Positions 53,621 to 62,188 are shown, counted from the stretch's first letter. The stretch is DNA of 64,000 bases from Thalassospira marina (GCF_002844375.1 NZ_CP024199.1:124001-188000), one strand, 5' to 3'. Made by a program: numbers and translations. The notes: a model not told the origin generated them from the sequence alone.

Positions 53621-55048
53621 CTATCCCAAACCTAGCAGCAACCGCACGATTTTACGGGTTTTTTTGCTAAAAAGGCTGGGTGTGTACCAGGCACCTGCGG
53701 CCCGTTTGGAAATTTCACCCAGTGTCGGGTAAGGCGCAATATGGCCCGCCACGGCGCCCATCTTCATTTTACGGCTGATCGCAAGCGACCAAAGGCCAAT
53801 CAGCTCGCCCGCCTGGTGCCCGGCAATGCCAGCGCCCAAAATGCGGCCCGATGCGGTGGTGACCACCTTGATCAAACCATCGGTGCGGCGTTCGGCCCGG
53901 GCGCGGTCATTTTCGGCGTAATGCCAGGTGGCAACACGAATGTCATTGCCGTGTGTGGCGCGGGCGGCTTCTTCATTCAGGCCGACCTGGGCAATTTCCG
54001 GGTCCATATAGGTTACCCAGGGCACAGCACTGTAATTGACCTTGGCAGGCAGGCGAAACAGGGCATTGCGAATAACAATGCCTGCATCATAGGACGCCAT
54101 ATGGGTAAATTGCAGCCCGCCGGTGACATCGCCAATGGCAAAAATGCGCCGGTTGCTGGTGCGCAGCCGGGCATCAACACGAATGGCCCCATTGGCACAT
54201 TCCACCCCGGCCTGTTCCAGGCCCAGATCATCAATATTGGCGCGCCGCCCCGTTGCGATCAGCAAATGGCTGCCTTCCAGTGTCAGCTCCGCCCCCTTAT
54301 GCGTCATCGTCAGGCGATAACCGGCACCATGGCGGCAAACCTGTTTTGCCATGGCGTTTTCATACAGGCTGACACCATCATTTTCCAATGACTGGCGGGC
54401 AACGGCCACAAGGTCAGGGTCGTCTTTGGGCAGGATATGGCCCTGTTCGATGACGGTGACCCGTGCGCCCAGGCGTTTATGGGCCTGGGCCATTTCAATG
54501 CCAATCGGCCCGCCACCAACAATGATCAGATGTTGCGGGCAGCTATTGTTTTCAAAAACGGTTTCATTGGTCAGAAACGGCACATCTTCCAGGCCGGGAA
54601 TGGGCGGGATGGCCGCGCGTGACCCGGTGGCAATCACAAACCGCTTTGCCCGCACGGTGGTTCCGCCAGCAATCAGGGTATTGTGGCTGGTAAAGCGGGC
54701 GGTATCGGTAATCACGGTGCAGCCCAGCCGTTCAAATCGCTCAACCGAATCATGGGGGGCAATACCGGCAATGACATCGCGCACATGGGCCATCACCCCG
54801 GCAAAGTCGATTTGCGGGGCGCTGGTGTGAAGGCCAAATTCGTGGCTGCGGGTTATGGCATGGGCATGGTGGGCCGCAGCCAGCAATGCCTTGGAAGGCA
54901 CACAGCCGGTATTCAGGCAATCGCCCCCCATGCGGCCCTTTTCAATTAAAACCACGCGCGCGCCCATTTGTACGGCACCCGCCGCAACCGACAAACCGGC
55001 CGACCCGCCGCCAATAATGCAAATGTCGGTGCTGATTTCGCTGGTCAT
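53621..55048 (-). CDS. Pyridine nucleotide-disulfide oxidoreductase, mercuric-reductase-like
   Basis: 475 residues, FAD and NAD(P) binding, cytoplasmic. The FAD motif is DICIIGGGSAGLSVAAGAVQ; the redox disulfide is in GGDCLNTGCVPSKALL. The NAD motif is LIIVGGGPIGIEMAQAHKRL; the second FAD motif is IFAIGDVTGGLQFTHMASYD. The dimer-interface end reads IAPYPTLGEISKRAAG, where dihydrolipoamide dehydrogenase has HxHPTLxE; Tyr replaces the catalytic His, as in mercuric-reductase-like paralogues. There is no N-terminal heavy-metal domain and no C-terminal Cys pair, so it is not a true MerA. The start overlaps the TVP38 gene, a pairing seen in many proteobacteria. The substrate is not known. Confidence 0.88.
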   Translation of the reverse strand: MTSEISTDICIIGGGSAGLSVAAGAVQMGARVVLIEKGRMGGDCLNTGCVPSKALLAAAHHAHAITRSHEFGLHTSAPQIDFAGVMAHVRDVIAGIAPHDSVERFERLGCTVITDTARFTSHNTLIAGGTTVRAKRFVIATGSRAAIPPIPGLEDVPFLTNETVFENNSCPQHLIIVGGGPIGIEMAQAHKRLGARVTVIEQGHILPKDDPDLVAVARQSLENDGVSLYENAMAKQVCRHGAGYRLTMTHKGAELTLEGSHLLIATGRRANIDDLGLEQAGVECANGAIRVDARLRTSNRRIFAIGDVTGGLQFTHMASYDAGIVIRNALFRLPAKVNYSAVPWVTYMDPEIAQVGLNEEAARATHGNDIRVATWHYAENDRARAERRTDGLIKVVTTASGRILGAGIAGHQAGELIGLWSLAISRKMKMGAVAGHIAPYPTLGEISKRAAGAWYTPSLFSKKTRKIVRLLLGLG

Positions 55049-55842
55049 GATGCGGGGGTTCCGGCCTTGTGTTTGCGGTATTTTTTATAGGCAACCGGGA
55101 TCAGGGCCAAAACAGCCAGCCCAATGATCGGCGTTAAAATGCGTGGTTCAAAGATCACGCCAAAGTCGGGTGTTTTGCCCTGGTCAAACAGCGCGCCCAA
55201 GCCATCGCCGATGGAAACATAAACAAATGTGCCAGGGATAATGCCAATCAGCGTGCCCAGCAAAAAGGCGCGAATTTTAACGCCCAGCAGGGCTGGCACC
55301 AGATTGACCAGCCAGAAGGGAAACAGCGGAACCAGACGCAACACCATCAGGTAACACAGGGCATCCTCGGCAAAGCCTTCCTGCATGCGGCGAATGGCAT
55401 TGCCAGCCTTGGCGTGCATATAGTCATAAAAGGCATATCGCGCGGCCAGATAAACGATCAGCGCGCCAATGGTTGCGGCCAGCACCACATAAATGGTGCC
55501 TGCGCTGACGCCAAACAGGAAACCACCCACGATCGTCAGGATTGACCCGGCCGGAAGCGACAGGGCCACCACAACAATGTAAACCAGGATAAACCCAAGG
55601 ACGCTGAGAACCGGGTTTTGTGCCACCAGATTTTGCAATTCGCCGCGATGAATACGCAGCGTTTCAAATGACAGAAATTCGGTCGCCCCAACGCAATAGG
55701 CAATCACCAGCCCGGCCAGCAAAATACCGACAGGAACCAGCCGGCGCAGGGTAAAGCGGCTTTGACCCGGGCGACAGTTTGCAGATGCACTGCAATCGCG
55801 CTTGGGGCTTTCGCCAGATATGTGCCGGTTATTGACTGTCAT
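55045..55842 (-). CDS. TVP38/TMEM64 (DedA-like) membrane protein
   Basis: 265 residues, inner membrane, about six helices. The SNARE-associated/VTT domain is clear: VVALSLPAGSILTIVGGFLF, GVSAGTIYVVLAATIGALIV, RLVPLFPFWLVNLVPALLGV and FLLGTLIGIIPGTFVYVSIG. The first helix (VPVGILLAGLVIAYCVGATE) follows a polar N terminus. Family members are thought to move or scramble lipids or cations; the activity of this branch is not known. It is the first gene of a two-gene operon with the disulfide oxidoreductase (overlap of four bases). Confidence 0.9.
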   Translation of the reverse strand: MTVNNRHISGESPKRDCSASANCRPGQSRFTLRRLVPVGILLAGLVIAYCVGATEFLSFETLRIHRGELQNLVAQNPVLSVLGFILVYIVVVALSLPAGSILTIVGGFLFGVSAGTIYVVLAATIGALIVYLAARYAFYDYMHAKAGNAIRRMQEGFAEDALCYLMVLRLVPLFPFWLVNLVPALLGVKIRAFLLGTLIGIIPGTFVYVSIGDGLGALFDQGKTPDFGVIFEPRILTPIIGLAVLALIPVAYKKYRKHKAGTPAS

Positions 55843-56198
55843 TAAATCGCTCGTTGGTATTCCCGGCTATGAAACGCTTGGCACGGGCAGTGGTTTCCTT
55901 GGAAATTTCCTTGCCTGCTGTCCGGTTACTTTGCGGTAATCCGAAAACGTTCCAGTAACAGCATGGCATGTATCATCCTGAGAATAGAGCCTTAATTGCA
56001 GTTTGACACATGAACTGCTTTCACCATTGCGTGATGGCAATCTGCGGTTTTGCAAGGGGGCAAAAGGTCGATCAGGGCGGGTCGGTGTTTTCCCTGATGG
56101 GGGATATTTACCGATTGTGGCGGGAACAAAAATGTCCTGTAAAAAAGTGTATTTAGCGCGAAACTGGCGTTTTTGTGCGGTTTTGCGCGTGCCGATGT
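55843..56198. other. Divergent intergenic region
   Basis: About 356 bases between the TVP38 operon and the metZ promoter. A 132-codon minus-strand frame crosses it and the riboswitch; it is rejected as coding. Nothing else was recognised. Confidence 0.45.
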
Positions 56199-56228
56199 CT
56201 TGACGTTGGGAAAAGGCGGGCGTAGTCT
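56199..56228 (+). promoter_or_regulatory. Promoter of the metZ transcript
   Basis: CTTGAC (56199-56204), 18 bases, TAGTCT (56223-56228). The expected start near 56235 coincides with the first base of the riboswitch stem. Confidence 0.6.
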
Positions 56229-56233
56229 GCGCG

Positions 56234-56290
56234 CTCGTGGGATTTGTTGACCGGCTTGCGGCCACGTTAAAAACCGCTAAAGAGGACAGG
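56234..56290 (+). promoter_or_regulatory. SAM-II riboswitch upstream of metZ
   Basis: P1 stem CGTGG (56236-56240) with CCACG (56262-56266), the conserved GATTTG loop start, the CCGGCTTGCGGCCACG block, and CGCTAAAGAGGA (56275-56286). Pseudoknot pairing GCGG (56258-56261) with CCGC (56274-56277) is visible. This is the metA/metZ SAM-II consensus of alphaproteobacteria. AGAGGA in its 3' end is also the ribosome-binding site of the five-codon ORF at 56291. Confidence 0.88.
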
Positions 56291-56308
56291 ATGGCATCGC
56301 CCCCCTGA
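56291..56308 (+). CDS. Five-codon leader ORF (MASPP) under SAM-II control
   Basis: ATG GCA TCG CCC CCC TGA, four bases after AGAGGA. Its codons four to six form the 5' arm of the following terminator stem. It may be a regulatory uORF: translation would open the terminator. Coding function of the product is not expected. Confidence 0.45.
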   Translation: MASPP

Positions 56309-56336
56309 CCTGATCATTTGCCGGTCGGGGTTTTTT
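56302..56336 (+). terminator. Intrinsic terminator between the SAM-II riboswitch and metZ
   Basis: CCCC (56302-56305), bulged T, GACC (56307-56310) pair with GGTC (56323-56326) and GGGG (56327-56330), loop of 12, then six T. It would stop transcription 40 bases before metZ. Confidence 0.82.
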
Positions 56337-56376
56337 ATGCCCGGTTTGTGAAAATACCGGGCACAGGAGCAAGACG

Positions 56377-57579
56377 ATGACGACCGAAAAAAAGGCTTCC
56401 GACAAATGGCGCGCCGCAACCCGTTCCGTACGTGGTGGCACCAAACGCAGCGGTTTTAGCGAAACTTCCGAAGCCATTTTCATGAATTCCGGCTATGTCT
56501 ATGACAGTGCCGCCGAAGCAGAAGCCTCGTTTGACGGCAGCGGGCCGGAACGATTCGTCTATTCACGTTTTGCCAACCCCACCGTTGCCATGTTCGAGGA
56601 ACGCCTGGCCCTTCTTGAAGGTGCGCAATATTGCCGTGCAACGGCATCGGGCATGTCGGCGGTTTGGAATGCGCTGGCGGCCTGCACCAAGGCGGGCGGG
56701 CGTGTTGTGGGGTCACGCGCGCTGTTTGGCTCGTGCGAATTTATTCTGACCACCCTGTTGCCGCGTTTTGGCGTTGAAACCGAACTGGTTGATGGTACGG
56801 ACCATGACGCCTGGGAAAAGGCGCTGTCCAAGCCTGCCGATGCGGTTTTCCTTGAAACTCCGTCCAACCCGACTCTGGAAGTGATCGACATTGCCTTTGT
56901 TTCCGAACTGGCCCACAAGGCCGGTGCCAAGGTGGTTGTCGATAACGTGTTTGCCACGCCGGTTTTGCAGCATCCGTTTGAACTGGGTGCCGATGTGGTT
57001 GTCTATTCGGCGACCAAGCATATTGATGGTCAGGGCCGGTGTCTGGGTGGCGCGATCCTGTTTAACGACAAGGAATGGCATGATAACCATCTGACCCAGT
57101 TCCTGCGTCACACCGGGCCAAGCATGAGCCCGTTTAACGCCTGGACGCTGCTTAAGGGGCTTGAAACCCTGAATTTGCGTGTTGATGCCCATATCCGCAA
57201 CGCGACCGAACTGGCAAATTTCCTGTCCGAACAGCCGCAGATTTCCAAGGTGATCTATCCGGGCCTTGCCAGCCATCCGCAGCATGAACTGGCGATGAAG
57301 CAGATGTCGGGTCGCGGTGGCGGGCTGATTGCGCTGGAACTGGCCGGTGGCAAGCAGGCGGCGTTCTCGCTGCTTGATAACCTTCAGCTGATTGATATTT
57401 CAAACAATCTTGGCGATGCCAAAAGCCTTGCGACCCATCCCTGGACGACGACGCATCAGCGCGTTCCGGCCGAAGACAAAATCACGATGGGGATCACCGA
57501 AGGCATGCTGCGTTTGTCTGTCGGGCTCGAAGATATTGATGACCTGAAAGAAGATCTGTTTGCGGCATTGAACGTATAA
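56377..57579 (+). CDS. metZ: O-succinylhomoserine sulfhydrylase
   Basis: PLP enzyme of methionine synthesis: O-succinylhomoserine plus sulfide to homocysteine. 400 residues; the ATG at 56377 follows AGGAGCAAG. The Cys/Met metabolism PLP fold shows FVYSRFANPTVAMFEERLAL, ATASGMSAVWNALAACTKAG, FLETPSNPTLEVIDIAFVSE, VVVDNVFATPVLQHPFELGA, and the PLP lysine in VVYSATKHIDGQGRCLGGAI. HTGPSMSPFNAWTLLKGLET and TIHQ-like THQRVPAEDKITMGITEGM follow; the end LRLSVGLEDIDDLKEDL is usual. It is regulated by the SAM-II leader and terminator. asd at 45.7 kb feeds the same pathway. Confidence 0.96.
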   Translation: MTTEKKASDKWRAATRSVRGGTKRSGFSETSEAIFMNSGYVYDSAAEAEASFDGSGPERFVYSRFANPTVAMFEERLALLEGAQYCRATASGMSAVWNALAACTKAGGRVVGSRALFGSCEFILTTLLPRFGVETELVDGTDHDAWEKALSKPADAVFLETPSNPTLEVIDIAFVSELAHKAGAKVVVDNVFATPVLQHPFELGADVVVYSATKHIDGQGRCLGGAILFNDKEWHDNHLTQFLRHTGPSMSPFNAWTLLKGLETLNLRVDAHIRNATELANFLSEQPQISKVIYPGLASHPQHELAMKQMSGRGGGLIALELAGGKQAAFSLLDNLQLIDISNNLGDAKSLATHPWTTTHQRVPAEDKITMGITEGMLRLSVGLEDIDDLKEDLFAALNV

Positions 57580-57607
57580 AAAACAGCACAATATAACATG
57601 CTAGTCG

Positions 57608-57640
57608 AACGGCCTGCCTTGTGCGGGCCGTTTCTTTTTT
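57608..57640 (+). terminator. Terminator of metZ
   Basis: AACGGCC(TGC) and (GCG)GGCCGTT form a stem with a short loop, followed by TCTTTTTT, 29 bases after the metZ stop. Confidence 0.88.
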
Positions 57641-57773
57641 GCAGATTTTTGGCACAAATATTAGACTTCCGGCGTTGATACGGGTAGCGGTTAGTGCCGT
57701 GACTGTCTAAATGTTTCACAAATGAGAAACAGGTTGTCCGCATATCGCGGAATGATCTGGTCTGGAGTTCTGA

Positions 57774-58166
57774 ATGTATAAGGCTGTAACACATAACATC
57801 AGGGTGTCGGTAAAGCCGACTTTTCTTGATGAACAGTCAGACCCGGATCGGCATCGCTATGTCTGGGCTTATCGTGTGTTGATTGAAAATCAGGGTGCCG
57901 ATGCGGTCAAATTGCTGCGCCGACACTGGAAAATTACCGATTCACGCGGGGCAACCCAGACCGTGGATGGCGATGGTGTCGTAGGTGAACAACCCGTAAT
58001 CGCGGCGGGCGCCAGCTTCAAATATACCAGTGGTGCACCCCTGTCGACGCCGGGCGGGTTTATGGTTGGTCATTACGTTATGGAAGACCTCGATGGGAAC
58101 GAGTTTAACATTGATATTCCTGCCTTCTCGCTCGATAGTCCGCACAGTGTTGTCACGTTGAACTAA
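57774..58166 (+). CDS. apaG: ApaG protein
   Basis: 130 residues, the family length. The fibronectin-III-like fold reads NIRVSVKPTFLDEQSDPDRH, then RYVWAYRVLIENQGADAVKL, LLRRHWKITDSRGATQTVDG, DGVVGEQPVIAAGASFKYTS and GAPLSTPGGFMVGHYVMEDL. ApaG is linked to Co2+/Mg2+ resistance in Salmonella, and the domain recurs in F-box proteins; its molecular role is not known. TGGAG lies before the ATG. It lies 74 bases upstream of folE. Confidence 0.95.
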   Translation: MYKAVTHNIRVSVKPTFLDEQSDPDRHRYVWAYRVLIENQGADAVKLLRRHWKITDSRGATQTVDGDGVVGEQPVIAAGASFKYTSGAPLSTPGGFMVGHYVMEDLDGNEFNIDIPAFSLDSPHSVVTLN

Positions 58167-58240
58167 TTTTAAAAATGACAGGGATACTTTGCCGGGGTCA
58201 GGTGCAAAGAACCGAACAGGACAGATAAAGAGGAACAAAT

Positions 58241-58831
58241 ATGTGCAACGAGGAAACGGCAGCCAACCGTCCCAGCCGCGAAGAGGCTGAAGACGCGGTA
58301 CGGACATTGCTGCGCTGGGCGGGCGATGATCCCGACCGTGAAGGCCTGCGGGGTACCCCTGACCGTGTCGTGCGGTCTTATGGCGAATTTTTTGCGGGCT
58401 ATCAGCAGGACCCGGCGGAAATTTTGCGCCGCACCTTTGAAGAAACCGACGGCTATGATGAAATTGTCCTGTTGCGCGATATCCGGGTAGAATCCTATTG
58501 CGAACATCACATGGTGCCCATCATTGGTGTCGCCCATGTTGCCTATCTGCCGCGCACCCGCGTTGTTGGCATTTCCAAACTCGCCCGCGTGGTCGAGGTC
58601 TATGCCAAGCGCCTGCAGATCCAGGAAAAAATGACATCGCAAATCGCCAACACCATCCAGGAAGAGCTTGATCCCCTTGGTGTTGCCGTTGTCATTGATG
58701 CCAACCATCAATGCATGAGCACGCGTGGCGTTCACAAAACCGGCGTTTCCATGGTCACCAGCCGCATGCTGGGCGCGTTCCGCGATGACCCCGTCACCCG
58801 CCGCGAGTTCTTCTCCATGATTGGCAAATAA
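58241..58831 (+). CDS. folE: GTP cyclohydrolase I
   Basis: Zinc enzyme converting GTP to dihydroneopterin triphosphate, first step of folate synthesis; 196 residues. Catalytic features: GDDPDREGLRGTPDRVVRSY, the zinc Cys and His in SYCEHHMVPIIGVAHVAYLP, VVGISKLARVVEVYAKRLQI, TIQEELDPLGVAVVIDANHQ and the second zinc Cys in CMSTRGVHKTG, then TSRMLGAFRDD. All expected ligands are present, so this is type IA, not FolE2. It ends in a terminator. Confidence 0.97.
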   Translation: MCNEETAANRPSREEAEDAVRTLLRWAGDDPDREGLRGTPDRVVRSYGEFFAGYQQDPAEILRRTFEETDGYDEIVLLRDIRVESYCEHHMVPIIGVAHVAYLPRTRVVGISKLARVVEVYAKRLQIQEKMTSQIANTIQEELDPLGVAVVIDANHQCMSTRGVHKTGVSMVTSRMLGAFRDDPVTRREFFSMIGK

Positions 58832-58861
58832 CCCGCCTTCATTGTCATGGATGACGATATC

Positions 58862-58893
58862 AGGGCCGCATCCCCGTGATGCGGTCCTTTTTT
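58862..58893 (+). terminator. Terminator of folE
   Basis: AGGGCCGCATC and GATGCGGTCCT form an 11-base stem with one G-T pair, followed by six T. Confidence 0.9.
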
Positions 58894-58962
58894 ATGGCCG
58901 GTCGTGATCGTAACAGGGGCGCTTATCGGCTCATTGCGACGGTGTCTGTCGGACAGAGGGGA

Positions 58963-59448
58963 TTAAAACCCGTGTGTCTCGCGAATTTCCGCCAGCAGGT
59001 TTTGCGATGTTTCCTCGATCAGGTCGAGGACATGGGTAAAGCCCTGTGTGCCACCATAATAGGGATCGGGGACGCTTTGCCCTTGCCGGGTGGGGTGAAA
59101 ATCCAGAAACAGTTTCACGCGATCGCGGCGATCTTTGGGGCTGGCACGTTCCAGCGTTTCAAGGTGCCCGTCATCCATGGCGATCAGATAATCGAAATCA
59201 TCAAAATCCGTTTGCGTGAGTTTGCGGGCCCGCAAGGGCGACAGGTCATAGCCGCGTTTGCGTGCTTCTTCTGTTGCGCGCCGGTCTGCCGGTTCGCCCA
59301 CATGATATCCGGTCGTGCCACAGCTATCGACGGCGATATGGCGGCCAAGTCCGGCATCCTCGACCATCTTGGCAAAAACGCCATCAGCGGTGGGGGAACG
59401 GCAGATATTCCCGGTGCAAACAAACAGAACCCTGATCACGATGCGCAT
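58963..59448 (-). CDS. Low-molecular-weight protein tyrosine phosphatase
   Basis: 161 residues from the ATG at 59448. The P-loop VLFVCTGNICRSPTADGVFA contains the C-x5-R nucleophile site at the N terminus. The acid Asp lies in VPDPYYGGTQGFTHVLDLIE. DSCGTTGYHVGEPADRRATE and LIAMDDGHL are also typical. It dephosphorylates phosphotyrosine or small phosphates; related enzymes regulate polysaccharide export kinases, but none is next to it here. It is a lone gene divergent from the AraC regulator. An extension upstream to 59580 is unlikely. Confidence 0.93.
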   Translation of the reverse strand: MRIVIRVLFVCTGNICRSPTADGVFAKMVEDAGLGRHIAVDSCGTTGYHVGEPADRRATEEARKRGYDLSPLRARKLTQTDFDDFDYLIAMDDGHLETLERASPKDRRDRVKLFLDFHPTRQGQSVPDPYYGGTQGFTHVLDLIEETSQNLLAEIRETHGF

Positions 59449-59641
59449 ATCCTTTTGTGCAAACCATATTGCAGCATTACATGGCCGGGCGATGGGAAGA
59501 AAGCCCCCGTCGGTCTGGGATGCCGGTGCATTCTGGTTAAAATGCCTTTTGTAACAGCTTCGTGATATTTTTTCTGGCAAGGTGACCCGGACGCAGAATG
59601 CTTGTAAGATTGCGCCATCAATATTGGGGTGCTTTGCATTA

Positions 59642-60601
59642 ATGCAGGAATTTGTTTCGTTCGGTCTTCAGGGTGCGCTTATTCGTCAGCTTGCATGGCT
59701 GCCGCAGGGATATGATCTTGTCCCTGACGCCACAGTCATGACGGCGGGGCGTTTGCGTTCGGTCATGCTGCAGCTTGAAGAGGCAGCAGGTTCCTATGTG
59801 CTGGTCAAGCTTGGCCGGCATCTTGCTCTTAAGGAACAGGCACCGGTCCTGACCATGCTGCGTTATGGTGGCTCACCCGATCTGATCGTTGAACGCTGGC
59901 GCCGGCTTGAAAGTTATTCTCATGCCCGCGGGCGCACGGAACATTCCACCACCAGCCGGTCAATTACGCTGCATCGTGGTTCGGTGCGCGGGCAGGCCCC
60001 CTCACGGGTGGAAAACCTGCTTTTGCATGGTTTTATTGTTGGTCTTCTTGAAGCCATCGGGGTGGAGGGGATTACCAGTGTCATCCTGCCATCTCATGGT
60101 TCGGCGGTTACGATGGTGCGCAATGGCAAGCTGGTAAAGGTGCGCGATTTTGCCGGGCGCGGCTTGCGCTGGCGCATCAGCTGGCAAAGCTTTGTGCCGG
60201 TGTCCCAGGGGTATCCCTTTATGGCCAATATGCCCGGCACCGCCCCGGCGGCCCTTACCGGGCGGCCGGTTATTCGCAAACTGGCGGCCATTCTGGAAAA
60301 TGACGTGGGCCGTGGCTGGACGATTGATGAAGTTGCCCACCAGCTTGAAACTTCCGCCCGGACATTGCAGCGCCGGTTGCAAACCGCCAATACCCGTTTT
60401 TCCGATTTGCTGCGCCTGACGCGCGTGCGCGAAGCCTGCCGTTTGATCAGCGGAACACAAATGTCGATTGGTGAAATCGGCTATTGGTGCGGCTTTACCG
60501 ATAATGCCCATTTCTCCCGCGATTTTCGCCGTCTTGTCGGAATGCCGCCTTCTGTTTATCGTGAGGCATCGCTGGGGCATGCGGGGCTGACCCGCGCCTG
60601 A
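59642..60601 (+). CDS. AraC-family transcriptional regulator
   Basis: 319 residues from the ATG at 59642; a GTG at 59582 would add 20. The N-terminal 200 residues form an Arabinose_bd-like domain (LIRQLAWLPQGYDL, LQGALIR, VENLLLHGFIVGLLEAIGV). The C-terminal HTH_18 domain (about 225-315) has TIDEVAHQLETSARTLQRRL (first helix-turn-helix), RLTRVREACRLISGTQMSIG and EIGYWCGFTDNAHFSRDFRR, LVGMPPSVYR. It precedes fetA-fetB by 42 bases and may control it or its own gene. The effector is unknown. Confidence 0.9.
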   Translation: MQEFVSFGLQGALIRQLAWLPQGYDLVPDATVMTAGRLRSVMLQLEEAAGSYVLVKLGRHLALKEQAPVLTMLRYGGSPDLIVERWRRLESYSHARGRTEHSTTSRSITLHRGSVRGQAPSRVENLLLHGFIVGLLEAIGVEGITSVILPSHGSAVTMVRNGKLVKVRDFAGRGLRWRISWQSFVPVSQGYPFMANMPGTAPAALTGRPVIRKLAAILENDVGRGWTIDEVAHQLETSARTLQRRLQTANTRFSDLLRLTRVREACRLISGTQMSIGEIGYWCGFTDNAHFSRDFRRLVGMPPSVYREASLGHAGLTRA

Positions 60602-60643
60602 TCCCTTTCAGATTGACGGGGATGAGAGGCAAAAGGCAGTTGA

Positions 60644-61324
60644 ATGGCAGATTGCGTTCTTGAAATTTCATCCCTGGTGGCGGGGGCTTTGCCGCCGGTT
60701 TCGCTGACATTGAATGTGGGCGAAACCATAACCTTGCGCGGGCCATCGGGCATTGGCAAAAGCCGCCTTTTGCGTGCCATTGCCGACCTTGAACCAGCCC
60801 AATCCGGCACAGTTTTGCTGCGCGGTAGCGATATGTCGGCGATGCCCGCGCCCAAATGGCGTGATCGTGTGCGCTATCTGGCGGCTGAACCGGGCTGGTG
60901 GGCCGAAACACCGCGGGCGCATTTTCGCGAAAGCAGTGCGGTGCAAACCCGCCTTTCTTCTTTGCTGCTGGATGATGCGGTTATGGACCGCAAGATTGCC
61001 GAACTTTCCACCGGCGAACGCCAGCGCCTTGCGCTTTTGCGCGGCATGGAGGGCGCACCGGCTGTTTTGCTGCTTGATGAACCAACATCCGCGCTTGACC
61101 CCGAAAGCACACTCGCCGTGCAGGAAATGCTGCGCCAATATACTGCGCGCGGAGGTACCATTTTGCTGGTAACGCATAACACGGCCCAGGCCGGCATGAT
61201 GGGAGACCGGCATTATCACCTTGACCATGAAGGCTGTCGCGCGGTTGGCAGTGCTGATCTGCTGCCGCGACCTCAGGCATCGCATCAGCCCGGTATGGAT
61301 GGGATGAAGGATTTGCCATCATGA
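60644..61324 (+). CDS. fetA: ABC transporter ATP-binding protein, FetA-like
   Basis: A 226-residue ATPase. Walker A LRGPSGIGKSRLLRAIADLE; signature LSTGERQRLALLRGMEGAPA; Walker B VLLLDEPTSALDPESTLAVQ; switch His in LLVTHNTAQA. The Q-loop sits at YLAAEPGWWAETP, with Glu rather than Gln, as in FetA relatives. The stop overlaps the start of fetB (ATGA). Together they match the FetAB iron exporter that lowers oxidative stress in E. coli. The Asp/Gln choice and absence of a substrate-binding protein fit an exporter. Confidence 0.87.
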   Translation: MADCVLEISSLVAGALPPVSLTLNVGETITLRGPSGIGKSRLLRAIADLEPAQSGTVLLRGSDMSAMPAPKWRDRVRYLAAEPGWWAETPRAHFRESSAVQTRLSSLLLDDAVMDRKIAELSTGERQRLALLRGMEGAPAVLLLDEPTSALDPESTLAVQEMLRQYTARGGTILLVTHNTAQAGMMGDRHYHLDHEGCRAVGSADLLPRPQASHQPGMDGMKDLPS

Positions 61325-62124
61325 TCAATTCCTTCATCCGGCTGGATATTTTTGATGTCGGGCTGGCGGCTGCCCTGTTGCTGGCACATGGGCTGGTATC
61401 GGTGTTTTACCGGCTGGGCCTGGGGCGGCGCATTCTGGTGGCGGGCTTGCGCATGGTGGTGCAGCTTTTGCTGCTGGGGCTGGTGCTGCAATATTTGTTT
61501 GCGCTGAATGCGCCAATTTGGACGGTGCTGCTGGTGCTGGTGATGGTGCTGTTCGCCGGGCGCGAAGCCACGGCCCGCCAGAAATATCGTTTTACCGGCC
61601 TGTGGGGTTTTGCCTTTGGCACCGGGGCGATGGCGGCAGCCTCCACACTGGTAACGGGTTTTGCCCTTGCCACCCAGTTCCGGCCCGACCCCTGGTATGA
61701 TCCGCGTTTTGTTGTGCCGCTGCTCGGCATGGTGTTAGGCAACAGCCTTAATGGTGTGTCGCTGGGGCTGATGCGCCTTGGCGAAGCCGTGCATGATATG
61801 CGCCCCGCGATCGAGGCGCGGCTTGCCCTGGGGGGTACGCGCAAACAGGCCTTTGCCCCGGCAGTGCGTGTTGCCATGCAAAATGGTTTAACCCCGGTTC
61901 TCAATTCCATGTCGGCATGCGGCATTGTTTTTATTCCCGGCATGATGACCGGGCAGATCCTGGCCGGGATTGACCCCTTGCAGGCGGTTCTTTATCAGCT
62001 ACTTTTGATGTTTCTGATTGCCGGTGCCACCGGGCTTGGTGTGTGGTTGGCGGTGCAGTCCGGTGTTTGGCGGCTAAGCGATGCCCGCCACCGTTTGCGG
62101 CTGGACCGTCTTGTTACACGCTAG
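61321..62124 (+). CDS. fetB: ABC transporter permease, FetB/YbbM family (UPF0014)
   Basis: A 267-residue inner-membrane permease with about seven helices. UPF0014 features: LRMVVQLLLLGLVLQYLFAL, FAGREATARQKYRFTG, PLLGMVLGNSLNGVSLGLMR, IEARLALGGTRKQAFAPAVR and ALQNGL-like AMQNGLTPVLNSMSACGIVF, IPGMMTGQILAGIDPLQAVL YQ. It is coupled to fetA and is expected to export iron. This adds to metal-stress functions in the window, but no regulator binding site was identified. Confidence 0.92.
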   Translation: MINSFIRLDIFDVGLAAALLLAHGLVSVFYRLGLGRRILVAGLRMVVQLLLLGLVLQYLFALNAPIWTVLLVLVMVLFAGREATARQKYRFTGLWGFAFGTGAMAAASTLVTGFALATQFRPDPWYDPRFVVPLLGMVLGNSLNGVSLGLMRLGEAVHDMRPAIEARLALGGTRKQAFAPAVRVAMQNGLTPVLNSMSACGIVFIPGMMTGQILAGIDPLQAVLYQLLLMFLIAGATGLGVWLAVQSGVWRLSDARHRLRLDRLVTR

Positions 62125-62188
62125 CATTCGCCTGTTAACCGGGCATGTGCGGCAATCATCCGGGTTTGTGGAAAGTTAGGGAATTCTG

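Noticed and set aside
53621..55048. True mercuric reductase (merA)
   Set aside because: No N-terminal heavy-metal domain, no C-terminal Cys pair and no mer genes nearby.
55867..56265. 132-codon minus-strand frame
   Set aside because: It crosses the SAM-II riboswitch and metZ promoter on the opposite strand and shows no protein family character.
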